A DNA stretch of 11,679 nt from assembly GCA_002469605.1 (NCBI GenBank), contig DKMV01000006.1:670-12348 (forward strand), read 5' to 3'. The DNA is from Leclercia sp. UBA7405. Lineage in GTDB: Bacteria; Pseudomonadota; Gammaproteobacteria; Enterobacterales; Enterobacteriaceae. This document shows, piece after piece, positions 1 to 7,449 of this stretch; within the stretch, counting starts at the first letter, position 1; every line of letters begins with the position of its first letter. Both the position numbers and the translations under genes were made by a program. Under the pieces are notes generated by a model, which saw only the letters and a program-made list of their open reading frames with translations, was not told where the DNA came from and searched no databases.

Positions 1-1358
1 GGCTCCAGCCGCTAACCCTGAGCCAGTGCCAGGATGTCAGCAGCGAGTTAACCTCCCGCGCCGCCTTCAGCCTTAACGTGCGCGCCTTTCTGCTGGTGAA
101 AGATAAGAAAGCCTTTTGCTCCTCGGCCACCGGGCCAATGGATGTCCCCCTTACCGATCTCGTTCCCGATATCGACATCAATAAAAGCCTGGATATGGTT
201 CTGCTCCCCGGCACGCCGATGATGCCGAAAAAGCCGGCCATTGTGCTGTGGTTCCGTAACCCGCTGGTGGAAAACGGCGGCATCTTTACCTCCATTAACC
301 TCAACCTGACGCCCTATCTTTTATATACCGCGCGCCAGGATGATTTCGTTGCCATTGCCCTGGTAATAGGCAATAACGCTTTTACCACCTGGACAGATCA
401 TCTGTTATCAACCCGGGAATTAACCACCCCGCCGGTGCGCACCGCTGCGATAAAAGATCTGCCGCTCAGAATAAATGTCTATGCCAGACGCTGGACGGTG
501 GAAGATCTGCAATTTGCGATCCTGTTTGGCCTGATATGCGGCATCAGCGCGGGGGTGGTCTGCTATTACCTGACGATGGCGCGTACCAATCCGCGCAAAG
601 AGATCCTTACCGCCATCAGGCAGAACCAGTTTTATGTGGTCTACCAGCCGGTAGTGGATGCAACAGATCTAAAAATGCGCGGCGTGGAGGTCTTAATGCG
701 CTGGCGCCATCCGAGCGCCGGGGAGATCGCTCCCGATGCTTTTATTAACTTTGCCGAAGCGCAAAAGCTGATCGTGCCGCTGACGCTGCACCTGTTCGAT
801 CTGATCCGGCGCGATGCGCCTGCCCTGACAAAACGTCTGCCGCCGGGGTCGAAGCTGGGTATTAACATTGCCCCGGGCCATCTGCATGCGGAGAGTTTTA
901 AAGAGGATATGCGCAAGTTTGCCGCCTCGCTGCCGCCAAATCACTTCCAGCTGGTGCTGGAAATTACCGAGCGCAACATGCTGCAGGAGGGCGAGGCCGC
1001 CAGGCTCTTTGAGTGGCTGCGTCTGGAAGAGTTTGAAATCGCGATAGATGATTTTGGCACCGGCCACAGCGCGCTGATCTACCTTGAGCGCTTTACCACG
1101 GACTACCTGAAGATCGACCGCGGGTTTGTCAATACCATCGGCATGGAAACGGTTACCACGCCGGTGCTTGATGCGGTGTTAACCCTGGCGCACCGCCTGA
1201 ATATGATGACCGTTGCCGAAGGGGTGGAGACGCCCGAACAGGCAAGGTGGCTGCGGGAACAGGGGGTGAATTTCCTCCAGGGATACTGGATCTGCCGCCC
1301 GCTGCCGCTGGACGAGCTACTGCGCTGGCAGGACGATATCACGTTTGACCGCGAATAA
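1..1358 (+). CDS. pdeN: Cyclic-di-GMP phosphodiesterase PdeN (Rtn), CSS-motif/EAL protein, 5' end outside window
   Basis: This is an inner-membrane enzyme that would hydrolyse c-di-GMP through a cytoplasmic EAL domain controlled by a periplasmic CSS domain. The frame is open from base 3 without a start, so the N-terminus, with its first membrane helix, lies upstream. The visible periplasmic part has the CSS motif (FCSSATG, about 114-134) and an upstream cysteine (SQCQ, near 27), the likely redox partners. A hydrophobic segment follows at about 510-580, then the EAL domain: EVLMRWRHP from 687 (EVL in place of EAL), NIAPGHL, EITERN, DDFGTG from 1047, YLKIDRGF, AEGVET and QGYW. All the expected metal-binding and catalytic blocks are visible, so it is probably active. 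The similarity to E. coli Rtn and its place directly before yejA support the name. It stops with TAA and no clear terminator follows. Confidence 0.93.
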   Translation, partial: LQPLTLSQCQDVSSELTSRAAFSLNVRAFLLVKDKKAFCSSATGPMDVPLTDLVPDIDINKSLDMVLLPGTPMMPKKPAIVLWFRNPLVENGGIFTSINLNLTPYLLYTARQDDFVAIALVIGNNAFTTWTDHLLSTRELTTPPVRTAAIKDLPLRINVYARRWTVEDLQFAILFGLICGISAGVVCYYLTMARTNPRKEILTAIRQNQFYVVYQPVVDATDLKMRGVEVLMRWRHPSAGEIAPDAFINFAEAQKLIVPLTLHLFDLIRRDAPALTKRLPPGSKLGINIAPGHLHAESFKEDMRKFAASLPPNHFQLVLEITERNMLQEGEAARLFEWLRLEEFEIAIDDFGTGHSALIYLERFTTDYLKIDRGFVNTIGMETVTTPVLDAVLTLAHRLNMMTVAEGVETPEQARWLREQGVNFLQGYWICRPLPLDELLRWQDDITFDRE

Positions 1359-1359
1359 T

Positions 1360-1388
1360 TTCACAACCGCCGGTGCGTCACTTATTAT
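1360..1388 (+). promoter_or_regulatory. Candidate sigma70 promoter for yejA
   Basis: A -35 box TTCACA (1360-1365; consensus TTGACA, 5 of 6) is separated by exactly 17 bases from a -10 box TATTAT (1383-1388; consensus TATAAT, 5 of 6). Transcription would start near 1395, giving a 5' leader of about 40 bases before yejA. The boxes sit just after the pdeN stop, in an AT-rich patch of an otherwise GC-rich window. In E. coli and Salmonella the yejABEF mRNA is reported to be a target of the Hfq-dependent sRNA RydC, so the leader may also be a pairing site, but I did not identify one. Confidence 0.6.
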
Positions 1389-1417
1389 TCAGTAACCAAC
1401 CGGCCGCCACATTTTAT

Positions 1418-1422
1418 AGGGA
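1418..1422 (+). promoter_or_regulatory. Ribosome binding site favouring the yejA start at 1434
   Basis: AGGGA at 1418-1422 touches the upstream ATG at 1422, so it cannot serve that codon. It stands 11 bases before the ATG at 1434, a slightly long but usable spacing. The start at 1434 also gives an N-terminus like that of E. coli YejA, beginning Met-Ile and running straight into a signal peptide. Confidence 0.5.
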
Positions 1423-1433
1423 TGCGTAGCGGA

Positions 1434-3239
1434 ATGATTTTGCGCGTAATAGTGCTGCTGCTTGCGGCAATTAGTGGGCTCTGTCAGGCACAAACCATTA
1501 AAGAGAGCTACGCCTTTGCCGTCATCGGTGAGCCAAAATACGCCGCCGGTTTCGATCACTACGATTACGTTAACCCAGCCGCCCCTAAAGGGGGAAAAGT
1601 TACCCTCTCCGTCATCGGCACCTTCGATAACTTCAACCGCTTTGCCCTGCGCGGCGTGGCGGCAGAGCGCACCGAATCGCTCTACGATACCCTTTTCACC
1701 ACCTCAGATGATGAACCGGGCAGCTACTATCCGCTGGTGGCCGAGTCTGCGCGCTATGCCGATGACTACGCCTGGGTGGAGATCGCGATTAACCCGCAGG
1801 CGCGTTTTCATGACGGTACGCCGGTCACCGCCCGCGATGTCGCCTTTACCTTCCAGAAATTTATGACCGAAGGGGTGCCCCAGTTCCGGCTGGTCTATAA
1901 AGGCACCACCGTTAAGGCCATCGCGCCGCTCACCGTGCGTATCGATCTGGCCAAACCCAATAAAGAGGACATGTTAAGCCTCTTCTCTTTGCCGGTGATG
2001 CCGGAGAAGTTCTGGAAAGATCACAAGCTCAGCGATCCGCTCTCCACCCCGCCGCTGGCGGGTGGCCCCTATCGTATTACCAGCTGGCGCATGGGCCAGT
2101 ATGTTACCTATTCGCGGGTGAAGGATTACTGGGCGGCAGACCTGCCGGTCAACCGCGGGCGCTGGAACTTTGATACCCTGCGCTACGACTACTATCTGGA
2201 CGATAACGTGGCCTTTGAGGCCTTCAAGGCCGGGGCCTTTGATATGCGCCAGGAGAGCAGCGCCAAAAACTGGGCGACCCGCTATACCGGCAAGAATTTT
2301 GATCGCCACTACATCGTCAAAGAAGAGCTGAAAAACGATTCGGCGCAGGATACCCGCTGGCTGGCTTTTAATATCCAGCGCCCGGTCTTTGCCGATCGCC
2401 GGGTCCGGCAGGCCATCACCCTCGCCTTCGATTTCGAATGGATGAACAAAGCGCTGTTTTACGGGGCGTACAGCCGGGTGAACAGCTATTTCCAGAACAC
2501 CGAATACGCGGCGCAGGGCCACCCGGATGCGGCCGAACTCAGCCTGCTGGCCCCGCTGAAAAAATCAATTCCGCCGGAGGTCTTCGACGGCGTGTTCCGC
2601 CCGCCGGTCTCAAAAGGCGACGGTTACGATCGCGACAACCTGCTGAAGGCCAGCAGGCTGCTGGATGAGGCGGGCTGGCCGCTTAAAAACCAGAAACGGG
2701 TGAACGCGAAAACCGGCAAGCCGCTGGTCTTTGAGCTGTTGTTGTCCTCCGGGGGAAACAACCAGTGGGTACTGCCCTTCCGGCACAATCTGGAACGCCT
2801 GGGGGTGACCATGGAGATCCGCCAGGTGGATAACTCGCAAATCACCAACCGCATGCGCCGCCGGGATTATGACATGATGTCGCGCCTGTGGCGGGCGATG
2901 CCCTGGCCCAGCTCGGATCTGCAAATTTCCTGGTCCTCGGCCTATATCGACTCCACCTATAACTCGCCAGGGGTGCAAAACCCGGCCATCGACGCGCTGA
3001 TCGAGCAGATCGTCGCGGCCCAGGGCGACAAAACGAAGCTGCTGCCTCTCGGGCGCGCCCTCGATCGCGTCTTAACCTGGAACTATTACATGCTGCCAAT
3101 GTGGTATATGGGACAGGATCGCGTTGCCCGCTGGGATAAGTTCTCTTATCCGGCGGTGCGGCCCATCTATACCCTGGGTTTTGAAAACTGGTGGTATGAC
3201 GTTAACAAAGCGGCAAAACTGCCCGCCGAGCGGCGTTAA
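1434..3239 (+). CDS. yejA: YejA, periplasmic oligopeptide-binding protein of the YejABEF ABC importer
   Basis: This is the extracytoplasmic family 5 (SBP_bac_5) substrate-binding protein that delivers peptides to the YejBE permease. In E. coli the Yej system imports microcin C; in Salmonella it is linked to antimicrobial-peptide resistance. The 601-residue product starts with a signal peptide ([20 protein letters not shown], cleavage probably after CQA at residue 19). It then shows family blocks such as [74 protein letters not shown] and [19 protein letters not shown], and ends in [12 protein letters not shown]. Length and sequence match E. coli YejA (about 604 residues) end to end, so it looks intact. 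A start four codons upstream at 1422 is possible but has no usable ribosome binding site. It is the first gene of the transporter operon and is followed by yejB after 8 bases. Confidence 0.96.
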   Translation: MILRVIVLLLAAISGLCQAQTIKESYAFAVIGEPKYAAGFDHYDYVNPAAPKGGKVTLSVIGTFDNFNRFALRGVAAERTESLYDTLFTTSDDEPGSYYPLVAESARYADDYAWVEIAINPQARFHDGTPVTARDVAFTFQKFMTEGVPQFRLVYKGTTVKAIAPLTVRIDLAKPNKEDMLSLFSLPVMPEKFWKDHKLSDPLSTPPLAGGPYRITSWRMGQYVTYSRVKDYWAADLPVNRGRWNFDTLRYDYYLDDNVAFEAFKAGAFDMRQESSAKNWATRYTGKNFDRHYIVKEELKNDSAQDTRWLAFNIQRPVFADRRVRQAITLAFDFEWMNKALFYGAYSRVNSYFQNTEYAAQGHPDAAELSLLAPLKKSIPPEVFDGVFRPPVSKGDGYDRDNLLKASRLLDEAGWPLKNQKRVNAKTGKPLVFELLLSSGGNNQWVLPFRHNLERLGVTMEIRQVDNSQITNRMRRRDYDMMSRLWRAMPWPSSDLQISWSSAYIDSTYNSPGVQNPAIDALIEQIVAAQGDKTKLLPLGRALDRVLTWNYYMLPMWYMGQDRVARWDKFSYPAVRPIYTLGFENWWYDVNKAAKLPAERR

Positions 3240-3247
3240 GGGATCTT

Positions 3248-4342
3248 ATGGGCGCATATCTTATTCGTCGTCTTCTGCTGGTGATCCCCACCCTGTGGGC
3301 GATCATCACCATTAACTTTTTCATTGTGCAGATCGCCCCCGGCGGCCCGGTGGACCAAGCGATTGCCGCCATCGAGATGGGCGGCGGTAACGGCCTGCCC
3401 GGTGCCGGCGGCGAAGGGCTGGCCGCCAGCCATGCCCGCACCGGCGTCGGCAATATCAGCGAGAGTAACTACCGGGGCGGGCGCGGTCTCGATCCGGAAG
3501 TTATAGCCGAGATCACTAAGCGCTACGGCTTTGACAAGCCTCTCCACGAGCGGTACTTCACTATGCTGTGGGACTATCTGCGCTTCGATTTTGGCAACAG
3601 CCTGTTTCGCAGCGCCTCGGTGTTGCAGCTGATTAAAGAGAGCCTGCCGGTCTCGGTGACGCTCGGGCTGTGGGGAACCCTGATTATCTATCTGGTCTCT
3701 ATCCCGCTTGGGATCCGCAAGGCCGTCCATAACGGCAGCCGCTTTGACACCTGGAGCAGCACCTTTATTATCGTTGGCTATGCGATCCCGGCCTTTCTGT
3801 TTGCCGTACTGCTGATCGTCTTTTTTGCCGGCGGTAGCTACTTCGATCTCTTTCCGCTGCGCGGGCTGGTCTCGGCAGATTTCAACGCTCTGCCCTGGTA
3901 TCAGAAAATCACCGACTATCTCTGGCACATCACCCTGCCGGTGGTAGCGACGGTCATTGGCGGTTTTGCCGCCCTGACCATGCTAACCAAAAACGCCTTC
4001 CTCGATGAGATCCGCAAGCAGTACGTGGTCACCGCCCGGGCGAAGGGGGTAAGCGAACGGCGGATCCTCTGGCGGCATATTTTCCGCAACGCCATGCTGC
4101 TGGTGATCGCCGGCTTCCCGGCCACCTTTATCAGTATGTTCTTTACCGGCTCGCTGTTAATCGAGGTGATGTTCTCCCTGAACGGCCTCGGCCTGCTGGG
4201 CTACGAGGCGACCGTCTCCCGCGACTATCCGGTGATGTTCGGCACGCTTTATATCTTTACCCTGATTGGCCTGCTGCTGAATATCATCAGCGATATCAGC
4301 TATACGCTGGTCGATCCGCGCATTGACTTCGAGGGCCGCTGA
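3248..4342 (+). CDS. yejB: YejB, inner-membrane permease subunit of the Yej importer
   Basis: This is one of the two membrane subunits forming the peptide channel, of the DppB/OppB type (BPD_transp_1). At 364 residues it is full length for YejB. Helix 1 lies at about residues 9-29 and ends in the family-typical IAPGGPVD. A Gly-rich insert at about 38-80 ([14 protein letters not shown], then NYRGG) precedes the usual LHERY segment and is typical of YejB rather than DppB. About five further helices follow, with the EAA coupling loop near residues 259-285 ([20 protein letters not shown]), which contacts the ATPase, and the C-terminal [10 protein letters not shown]. Its ribosome binding site AAGGGA (3238-3243) overlaps the yejA stop codon, and its stop overlaps the yejE start (TGATG), which suggests translational coupling. 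Confidence 0.96.
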   Translation: MGAYLIRRLLLVIPTLWAIITINFFIVQIAPGGPVDQAIAAIEMGGGNGLPGAGGEGLAASHARTGVGNISESNYRGGRGLDPEVIAEITKRYGFDKPLHERYFTMLWDYLRFDFGNSLFRSASVLQLIKESLPVSVTLGLWGTLIIYLVSIPLGIRKAVHNGSRFDTWSSTFIIVGYAIPAFLFAVLLIVFFAGGSYFDLFPLRGLVSADFNALPWYQKITDYLWHITLPVVATVIGGFAALTMLTKNAFLDEIRKQYVVTARAKGVSERRILWRHIFRNAMLLVIAGFPATFISMFFTGSLLIEVMFSLNGLGLLGYEATVSRDYPVMFGTLYIFTLIGLLLNIISDISYTLVDPRIDFEGR

Positions 4343-5367
4343 TGCCGCGCTTAAGCCCGATTAACCAGGCCCGCTGGGCCCGTTTTCGCCATAACCGCCG
4401 CGGCTACTGGTCGCTGTGGATTTTTGCCTTCATCTTTATCCTGAGCCTCTTTGCGGAGCTTATTGCCAACGATAAGCCGCTGCTGGTGCGCTATAACGAC
4501 AACTGGTACGTGCCGGTGCTGCATAACTATAGCGAAAGCGAGTTTGGCGGCCCCTTCGCCACCCCGGCCGATTATCAGGATCCCTGGCTGCGCGCGCAGC
4601 TTGATAACCACGGCTGGGTGCTGTGGGCGCCGATCCGTTTTGGCGCCACCAGCATTAACTTTGCCACTACCCGCCCCTTCCCCTCTCCGCCCTCCCGCCA
4701 GAACTGGCTGGGCACCGATGCCAACGGCGGCGACGTGCTGGCGCGCATTCTGTACGGCACGCGTATTTCGATTCTGTTCGGCCTGATGCTGACGCTGGTC
4801 TCCAGCGTGATGGGGGTGCTGGCAGGGGCGATTCAGGGCTATTACGGCGGCCGAATCGATCTCTGGGGGCAGCGCTTTATCGAGGTGTGGTCCGGGATGC
4901 CGACCCTGTTCCTGATTATTCTGCTCTCAAGCGTGGTGCAGCCCAACTTCTGGTGGCTGCTGGCCATCACGGTGATTTTTGGCTGGATGGCGCTGGTCGG
5001 GGTGGTGCGCGCCGAATTCCTGCGCACGCGTAATTTCGACTATATCCGCGCCGCCCAGGCGCTGGGCGTGGGGGATCGCAGCATTATCTTCCGCCATATG
5101 TTGCCTAACGCCATGGTGGCGACCCTGACCTTCCTGCCCTTTATTATGTGCAGCTCTATCACCACCCTCACCTCGCTGGATTTTCTCGGTTTTGGCCTGC
5201 CGCTGGGCTCGCCCTCGCTGGGCGAGCTGCTGTTGCAGGGCAAAAATAACCTGCAGGCGCCCTGGCTTGGGATCGCCGCGTTTCTTTCCGTGGCGGTGCT
5301 GCTCTCCTTACTGATATTTATTGGCGAAGCGGTGCGCGATGCCTTCGATCCCAACAAGGCGGTGTGA
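4342..5367 (+). CDS. yejE: YejE, inner-membrane permease subunit of the Yej importer
   Basis: This is the second membrane subunit of the Yej importer, of the DppC/OppC type, pairing with YejB. At 341 residues it is full length. The N-terminus is basic and cytoplasmic (WARFRHNRRGYW), followed by helix 1 at about 22-42. A long periplasmic segment, about residues 43-125, is characteristic of YejE and ends in NWLGTDANGGDV, the conserved block before the transport core. The EAA loop lies at about residues 233-260 (DYIRAAQALGVGDRSIIFRH), and the C-terminus GEAVRDAFDPNKAV is typical of the family. The start overlaps the yejB stop by one base. The stop is one base before the next ATG, so translation is probably coupled to the ATPase gene. 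Confidence 0.96.
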   Translation: MPRLSPINQARWARFRHNRRGYWSLWIFAFIFILSLFAELIANDKPLLVRYNDNWYVPVLHNYSESEFGGPFATPADYQDPWLRAQLDNHGWVLWAPIRFGATSINFATTRPFPSPPSRQNWLGTDANGGDVLARILYGTRISILFGLMLTLVSSVMGVLAGAIQGYYGGRIDLWGQRFIEVWSGMPTLFLIILLSSVVQPNFWWLLAITVIFGWMALVGVVRAEFLRTRNFDYIRAAQALGVGDRSIIFRHMLPNAMVATLTFLPFIMCSSITTLTSLDFLGFGLPLGSPSLGELLLQGKNNLQAPWLGIAAFLSVAVLLSLLIFIGEAVRDAFDPNKAV

Positions 5368-5368
5368 C

Positions 5369-6370
5369 ATGTCCCAACCCCTTCTGCAAATAGATAACCT
5401 CTCCATCGCCTTTCGCCAGCAGGACGAGATCCGCACGGTGGTGAGTGACCTCTCGCTGCATATCGACGCTGGTGAAACCCTGGCGCTGGTGGGCGAATCC
5501 GGCTCGGGCAAGAGCGTGACGGCCCTGTCGATATTACAGCTGCTGCCCGCGCCGCCGGTGGTCTACCCGCAGGGGGATATTCGCTTCCAGGGGCAGTCGC
5601 TGCTGCATGCGGATGCGCGGACCCTGCGCGGGGTGCGCGGCAACCGAATTGCGATGATATTTCAGGAGCCGATGGTCTCCCTGAACCCGCTGCATACGCT
5701 GGAGAAGCAGCTTTATGAAGTGCTCTCCCTGCACCGGGGGATGCGTAAAGTGGCGGCCCGGGGGGAGATGCTGGATTGCCTGGAGCGCACCGGTATTCGT
5801 AACGCGGCAAAACGGCTGGGCGACTTCCCGCACCAGCTCTCCGGCGGCGAGCGTCAGCGGGTAATGATCGCCATGGCGCTGCTTACCCGTCCCGAGCTGC
5901 TGATTGCCGATGAACCCACCACCGCGCTGGACGTCACCATCCAGGCGCAGATCCTCTCCCTGTTGAACACCTTAAAAGAAGAGACCGGCACCGCAGTGCT
6001 GATGATCACCCACGATCTGGGCGTGGTGGCAGAAGTAGCCCAGCAGGTGGCGGTGATGTATGCCGGCCAGGTGGTGGAGCAGGGAAGCGTCGAGGCGATT
6101 TTTGCCGACCCGCAGCATCCGTACACCATCGGCCTGATGGGCTCTATCCCATCTCTCGGCGCACGTAAAGGCCAGCTTGCTACCATTCCTGGCGCGGTGC
6201 CGCTGCCCGAAATGATGCCAAAAGGGTGCCGTTTCGCCACCCGCTGCCCCTTCGCGCTGGCGCGTTGCCACAGCGAAAAACCGCAGCTTACCGATATGGG
6301 AACCAGCCATCAGGTCGCCTGTTTCCGCGCCCCGCTTGAGCAACACATTGCCCTGGGAGAAATTGCATGA
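5369..6370 (+). CDS. Chimeric ABC transporter ATPase: YejF N-terminal half joined to a DppD-type C-terminal half
   Basis: This is an ATP-binding subunit of a peptide importer, 333 residues. It has a complete nucleotide-binding domain: Walker A GESGSGKS at 42-49, Q-loop Gln99 (FQEP), signature LSGGE at 157-161, Walker B LLIADE ending at 182, D-loop ALD, and H-loop His215. Residues 1 to about 189 follow YejF closely, notably [12 protein letters not shown] and [18 protein letters not shown]. From about residue 190 it is instead DppD/OppD/GsiA-like ([26 protein letters not shown]). It ends in an oligo_HPY region with four cysteines (C287, C293, C300, C318), a pattern reported to bind a 4Fe-4S cluster in Dpp/Opp ATPases. 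E. coli YejF is about 529 residues with two fused ATPase domains, and the second is missing here. The start at 5369 follows the yejE stop by one base with AAGG at 5356-5359; the longer in-frame start at 5321 lies inside yejE. Catalytic residues are intact, so the hybrid could work. No symbol is given because it is neither a proper yejF nor a proper dppD. Confidence 0.9.
   Translation: MSQPLLQIDNLSIAFRQQDEIRTVVSDLSLHIDAGETLALVGESGSGKSVTALSILQLLPAPPVVYPQGDIRFQGQSLLHADARTLRGVRGNRIAMIFQEPMVSLNPLHTLEKQLYEVLSLHRGMRKVAARGEMLDCLERTGIRNAAKRLGDFPHQLSGGERQRVMIAMALLTRPELLIADEPTTALDVTIQAQILSLLNTLKEETGTAVLMITHDLGVVAEVAQQVAVMYAGQVVEQGSVEAIFADPQHPYTIGLMGSIPSLGARKGQLATIPGAVPLPEMMPKGCRFATRCPFALARCHSEKPQLTDMGTSHQVACFRAPLEQHIALGEIA
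5900..5990. other. Inferred recombination junction between yejF and a dppD-like gene
   Basis: The product is YejF-like up to about residues 171-189 (ALLTRPELL, then the Walker B and D-loop) and Dpp-like from residues 190-191 (TIQAQI; I recall SVQAQI in E. coli YejF) and clearly so by residues 207-220. The exact breakpoint is hidden because the bases encoding DEPTTALDV are nearly identical across this ATPase family. No insertion-sequence end, direct repeat or target-site duplication is visible here, so homologous crossover between paralogues fits better than transposition. A misassembly across the same conserved stretch would look identical. The parental sequences were recalled, not aligned. 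Confidence 0.7.
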
Positions 6371-7449
6371 CCACACCCATTCTGGAAGCCCGCGATCTGA
6401 GTAAACGCTTTCCCGGGCCAAAAAAGCTCTTTGCCCCGTCGCCCGTCGTCACGGCGGTGGATCGGGTCTCGCTCTCGGTGATGCCGGGCGAAACCCTGGC
6501 GATCGTCGGGGAGTCGGGTTCCGGTAAATCGACCCTCGGGCGGCTGCTGTTACGCCTGCTGGCCGCCAGCGAAGGCCGGGTTTTTTATCAGGGAGAAGAG
6601 ATTACCCACGCCTCCGGCACCCGCCTGAACCAGCTGCGTCGCGAGCTGCAAATCATCTTTCAGGATCCTTTCGCCTCCCTTAACCCACGCATGACGGTGG
6701 AGCAGATCGTCGGCGAGCCGCTGTGGCTGCATCAGAACATGAAAAAGGCCGACCGCCAGTACCGGGTGATCGAGCTGTTAAAAACCGTCGGCCTGCCCGC
6801 CGCCTGGGCCGGGCGTTATCCGCACGAGTTTTCCGGTGGCCAGCGCCAGCGCATCGGTATCGCCCGTGCGCTGGCCTCGGGGCCGAAGCTGCTGCTGGGG
6901 GACGAGCCCGTCTCTGCGCTGGATGTCTCGGTGCAGGCGCAGGTGGTTAACCTGCTGGAGGGGCTGAAGCACCAGCTGGGGCTGACGATGGTTATCGTGG
7001 CCCATGGCCTGGCGGTGATCCGCCATATGAGCGACCGCGTGGCGGTCATGTACCTCGGGCAGATCGTCGAGCTGGCCAGGGTTGACGAGATTTTTGACGC
7101 ACCGCTGCATCCCTATACCCAGGCGCTAATTGCCTCTGCGCCGCAGATGCAGCCGGGCGCCCAGCGCACGATGCCGCTGTTGCAGGGCGACTTGCCGAAC
7201 CCGGCGAGCCCGCCGTCCGGATGCCGTTTTCATACCCGCTGTCCGTACGTTACCGACGAATGCCGCCAGATGGAGCCCATTAACCAGGTGCTTGAGGGGG
7301 GACGTCAGGTCGCCTGCCATCGCTGGCAGGAGATCAATCGCGACCGCAGTGTTATCCAGATAGCACCGCCCTCCGCCGCCTTTCTGCGACGCCGCGCGCT
7401 GTTCGAACACGCGGCGACACACTCCACTCCTCCAGCCAGGAACCCATGA
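6367..7449 (+). CDS. ABC transporter ATPase, DppF/OppF-type second ATPase subunit
   Basis: This is the second ATP-binding subunit of a family 5 peptide-type importer, 360 residues, expected to pair with the preceding DppD-type protein at the inner face of the membrane. Motifs are Walker [10 protein letters not shown] at 48-56, Q-loop Gln99 (FQDP), signature FSGGQRQR from 155, Walker B LLLGDE ending at 180, D-loop SALD and H-loop His213. The residue after the H-loop His is Gly (AHGL) where these proteins usually have Asp (SHDL). The oligo_HPY region carries cysteines C286, C292, C299 and C317, the same spacing type as in its partner. A tail of about 39 residues follows, rich in Arg, Ala and Pro, longer than I expect for DppF. 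The start overlaps the previous stop (ATGA, 6367-6370). It does not resemble the YejF second domain, so it belongs to the second operon, not to a split yejF. Confidence 0.92.
   Translation: MTTPILEARDLSKRFPGPKKLFAPSPVVTAVDRVSLSVMPGETLAIVGESGSGKSTLGRLLLRLLAASEGRVFYQGEEITHASGTRLNQLRRELQIIFQDPFASLNPRMTVEQIVGEPLWLHQNMKKADRQYRVIELLKTVGLPAAWAGRYPHEFSGGQRQRIGIARALASGPKLLLGDEPVSALDVSVQAQVVNLLEGLKHQLGLTMVIVAHGLAVIRHMSDRVAVMYLGQIVELARVDEIFDAPLHPYTQALIASAPQMQPGAQRTMPLLQGDLPNPASPPSGCRFHTRCPYVTDECRQMEPINQVLEGGRQVACHRWQEINRDRSVIQIAPPSAAFLRRRALFEHAATHSTPPARNP

Noticed and set aside
1359..1433. Rho-independent terminator after pdeN
   Set aside because: The GC-rich bits (ACCGCCGGT, CCGGCCGCC) do not form a stable stem followed by a T run.
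1434..1500. YejA as a lipoprotein with lipobox SGLC
   Set aside because: The residue before Cys is Leu, which does not fit a lipobox (Gly, Ala or Ser is needed). An ordinary signal peptidase site after CQA fits better.
3236..3928. Long open frame on the minus strand opposite yejB (and similar ones opposite other genes, for example 10829-11659)
   Set aside because: They lie antisense to clearly coding genes, have no recognisable protein family and no good ribosome binding site; long antisense frames are expected in GC-rich coding DNA.
5900..5990. Insertion sequence or mobile-element boundary at the yejF junction
   Set aside because: No inverted repeats, transposase remnants or short direct duplications are visible; the reading frame crosses smoothly through a conserved motif.
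6367..7449. A simple split yejF, with the two ATPases as its two halves
   Set aside because: The second protein resembles DppF rather than the YejF second domain, and the first ends in a full DppD-type cysteine region absent from YejF's first domain.
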